Shown here in pieces: positions 37,105 to 40,402 of a DNA stretch of 40,402 nucleotides. Both the position numbers and the translations under genes were made by a program. Under the pieces are notes generated by a model. That model searched no databases. It saw nothing but the letters and a program-made list of their open reading frames with translations, and was not told the DNA's origin. Each line of letters opens with the position of its first letter. The first letter of the stretch is position 1. This DNA comes from Parvimonas sp. oral taxon 393 str. F0440 (GTDB lineage Bacteria > Bacillota > Clostridia > Tissierellales > Peptoniphilaceae), in NCBI GenBank assembly GCA_000223315.2, contig AFUS01000002.1, forward strand, positions 1 through 40,402, in the 5' to 3' direction.

Positions 37105-40100
37105 ATGAAAAGCTTAACGAAAAGAAGATTAAGTTTTCTTTTAGTATTTGCTATGATTTGTTCGGTTTTATTGCCTTTTAGCAATAGATCAAACGCAAAA
37201 GAAGTAGAAGGAGATGTAATTAAAAAAGCATCAGTTACAGATGCAGACGGTAATCCTTTTAAGCCGGGGCAAAAAATTGGAGCATGGCAACCGTTCAGGA
37301 TATATGCAGAATTCGAATTGCCTGATAATGTTGTAAAAGAAAATGATACTACTACAATGACCTTGCCGGTTGGATTTAACACTTCATCGCCTGACCACTT
37401 TGATATAAAGGATGGGGATGAAGTCATTGCACATGCAAAATTGTATAATCAAAATCCTGCAAAAATAGTACTTACATATACTAAATATGCAGAAACTCAT
37501 TCAGGTGTTAAAGGGAAATTTTATTTTAATGTTTCTGTTAATGCTGAAACACAAACCGGATCAGGGGAGCTTCCTGTAACTTTAACTGTGAATGGAAAGA
37601 TTATTCCTGCAGGGAAAGTTGACTATAATCCACCACATTTTGTTAATTCTCAATTTACTAAAGGTGGCTGGATGACAAATGATAAAACTGAAGGAAAGTA
37701 CGATATAAGAATTAACCAAGACAATGTAATTCTTGTTAAAGCTAAGTTTGAAGATACAATTCAATCTGAGGGTGTTTCATTCATTGAAGATAGTCTTGAA
37801 ATATGGAATGGAAAATGGGTAAACAATGTAACTTCTGTAGCTCTTATAGGTAAAAAAAATGTTACTAAAGATTTTAAGGATGCCGGTAAAATTAAATTTG
37901 ACGGTAAAAAACTTACGATTGATATTGGAGATTATCCGGAATCAAATGAAAAAAGAGGCTTTCAAATTCTATATAAAGTTAAGTTAAATTATGACCCGGT
38001 AGCAGGAGAAGAAATTAAAAACAAAGCAAAATTAACATATGGCGAAGATAATTATAGTCAAGAAAGTACTTATAAAATTAGAGATGCCGGTGGTATTGGC
38101 GAAGGCTATGTATTTAAAATTAAAGTACAAAAGACAGGCAAGGACAATGCTCCATTAGCCGGTGCAAAATTTGATGTTATTCGTGTTCGTAACAAGCAAA
38201 AGGTTGGAGAAATTATAACAGGACAGGATGGAAGCGGTGAAATTGGAAAACTACTTAGAGATGAGTATCAACTAGTTGAAACTGAAGCTCCAAAAGGTTA
38301 TCAAAAATTAAAGGATCCTATCACTGTTAAGCCTGATGATTTTGGAACTACTAAAGTTGCAATAAAAAATATCAAAAATGAACCTGAAGAAAAGATAAAA
38401 GTATCAGGAGAAAAAACTTGGGATGATGCAAATAACCAAGATGGAAAAAGACCTGATAGTATCAAAGTTATTCTAAATAAAACTGTAGATGGAGTAACAA
38501 GTAAAGTAACTGATAAAGTAGTTACAAAAGGTGCAGATGATAAATGGAAATATGAATTCAATGATTTACCAAAATATGAAAATGGTAAATTAATAACTTA
38601 TTCTATAGATGAAGAAGAAGTACCGGGATATACAAAAACTATAGATGGAAATAATATTAAGAATTCATATACACCTGGAAAAACAAAAGTATCAGGAGAA
38701 AAGACTTGGGATGACAATGATAACCAAGATGGAAAGAGACCTGAAAAAATAACTGTAATCTTGAAGAAAACGGTAGATGGAAAAACAAGTGAAGTAACAC
38801 GAAAAGATGTTACACCGGATACTGATGGCAAATGGAAATATGAGTTTGCAGACTTACCATTATATGAAGGTGGAAAACCAATTGAATATAGTATAGATGA
38901 AGTTAAAGTAGATGGTTATGATAAAGTTAAATCAAGAACAACAAATGGTCCAGACTACAATTTAATAAACAAACATACACCAGAGACAGTAGATGTAAAA
39001 GGGAAAAGACTTGGAATGATAATAACAACCAAGACGGAAAGAGACCTGAAAAAATAACTGTTAAGTTAATGAAAAAAGTTGGAAATGCAGAAGCTGTAGT
39101 TGCACAAACACAAGAAGTCAGAGAAGGTGCTGACAAGAAGTGGACTTATGAATTCAAGAATTTACCAAAATATGAAAAAGGTACAGAAATCACTTATTCT
39201 ATAGAAGAAGAAGCTGTAGCAGGTTATGTAGGAGCATTATCAGGTTATAATCTTACTAATACTCATACACCGGAGACAGTAGATGTAAAAGGTGAAAAGA
39301 CTTGGGATGATGCAAACAACCAAGATGGAAAGCGTCCAAAATCAATTACAGTTAAATTAATCAAACAAGTTGAAAACGGACAGCCTGTAGAGGTACAAAG
39401 AAAAGAAGTTAAAGAAGGTACTGATAAGAAGTGGACATATGAATTCAAGAATTTACAAATATGAAAATGGTAAGGAAATCAAATACACTATAGATGAAGA
39501 AGAAGTAACAGGCTATACAAAAACTATAGATGGAACTAACATCAAGAATTCATATACACCTGGAAAAGTAAATATTTCAGGAGAAAAGACTTGGGACGAT
39601 GCGAATAACCAAGACGGAAAACGTCCAACAACAATAAAAGTTCAATTGATTAAGAAAGTTGGAGATAAAGCACCTGAAGTTGTAGAAACAAAAGAAGTTA
39701 AAGAAGGAACTGATAAGAAGTGGAAATATGAATTCAATGATTTACCAAAATATGAAGATGGTAAATTAATAACTTATTCTATAGATGAAGAAGAAGTACC
39801 TGGATATACAAAAACTATAGATGGAAATAATATTAAGAATTCATATACACCTGGAAAAACAAAAGTATCAGGAGAAAAGACTTGGGATGACAATGATAAC
39901 CAAGATGGAAAGAGACCTGAAAAAATAACTGTAATCTTGAAGAAAACGGTAGATGGAAAAACAAGTGAAGTAACACGAAAAGATGTTACACCGGATACTG
40001 ATGGCAAATGGAAATATGAGTTTGCAGACTTACCATTATATGAAGGTGGAAAACCAATTGAATATAGTATAGATGAAGCTAAAGTAGATGGTTATGATAA

Positions 40101-40402
40101 AGTTAAATCAAGAACAACAAATGGTCCAGACTACAATTTAACAAATAAACATACACCGGAGACAGTAGATGTAAAAGGGGAAAAGACTTGGAATGATAAC
40201 AACAACCAAGACGGAAAGAGACCTGAAAAAATAACTGTTAAGTTAATTAAAAAGGTTGGAGATAAAGCACCTGAAGTTGTAGAAACAAAAGAAGTCAGAG
40301 AAGGTGCTGATAAGAAGTGGACATATGAATTCAAAGGTTTACCAAGATATGAAAAAGGTACAGAAATAACTTATTCTATAGAAGAAGAAGCTGTAGCGGG
40401 TT
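37105..40402 (+). CDS. Cna-B repeat surface adhesin (3' end outside window), frame-broken at two sites
   Basis: The signal peptide ends near SNA (residue 31). Residues 32-330 form an adhesin head in the style of collagen-binding/SdrG-type Ig-like domains (GAWQPFRIYAEFELPDN, IKNKAKLTYGE). A SpaA-type prealbumin-like domain at about 336-430 reads VQKTGKDNAPLAGAKFDV...QLVETEAPKGY. Cna-B domains then start near 38399; six full and one partial are seen, each with V[SK]GEKTW and NQDGKRP. Domains 5-6 copy domains 1-2 nearly base for base (38598-38831 equals 39774-40007). The first break is a lost G at 39001-39003 (compare GGGG in the equivalent position near 40178). The second loses a C and an A at 39456-39459. 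Translation is open to the window end. No wall anchor is seen because the gene is cut. Confidence 0.92.
38399..40402 (+). repeat. Cna-B domain array with a four-domain higher-order repeat
   Basis: Domain boundaries fall near 38399, 38690, 38993, 39285, 39570, 39866 and 40169. The first two domains are duplicated 1176 bases later (1179 after restoring the three apparently missing bases, 393 residues). The partial seventh resembles the third. This implies duplication of a four-domain block by unequal recombination. Confidence 0.85.

Overview
The window reads as a low-GC (about 30% by eye), Gram-positive, probably anaerobic Firmicute. The evidence is AGGAGG-type ribosome binding sites on nearly every gene, a SAM-I riboswitch in front of a methionine ABC transporter, and three sortase-anchored surface proteins built from Cna-B domains. 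The overall style fits the Peptoniphilaceae (Parvimonas-like), but that genus guess is inference, not proof. Both ends of the window lie inside Cna-B repeat arrays, as expected if this is a whole contig broken at repeats.

Layout. 1-1.5 kb: C-terminal end of a Cna-B adhesin with an IPKTG sorting signal. 1.7-3.8 kb: a methyltransferase and a small membrane-anchored protein (both frame-broken), then a transglutaminase-like protein. 3.9-7.0 kb: a WYL-type regulator followed by a GyrI-like, a ClbS/DfsB-like and an SPL-type radical SAM gene, with two matching TGACA-N5-TGTCA palindromes. 7.0-8.0 kb: a mosaic of interspersed repeats. 8.1-10.7 kb: a reversible ADP-ribosylation cassette made of a zinc-type macrodomain hydrolase, an unrecognised 261-residue protein and a class M sirtuin (SirTM). 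10.7-11.2 kb: a second repeat block. 11.3-16.8 kb: an FtsX-type ABC transporter (permease, ATPase, permease) and a two-component system. 16.8-17.2 kb: a third repeat block. 17.2-22.5 kb: a MATE exporter, a CPBP protease, and a P1B metal ATPase divergent from a TetR regulator. 22.6-25.3 kb: metNIQ on the minus strand under a SAM riboswitch with a textbook promoter. 25.5-29.1 kb: a HAD phosphatase, an S9 peptidase and a nitrilase-family amidase. 29.5-40.4 kb: two large adhesins, the second running off the window.

One observation affects the whole annotation. Eleven genes are interrupted, and every frameshift is explained by one base missing from a homopolymer run; one site needs two such losses and one gene also has an in-frame TAA. 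The uniform direction and location point to homopolymer undercalling in the sequencing rather than real decay. I therefore annotate these genes over their full span and give the break positions.

The most interesting biology is the SirTM/macrodomain cassette with an unknown middle gene and no lipoylation partners nearby. It is bracketed by an interspersed repeat family whose hairpin stems differ between copies yet stay perfectly paired.
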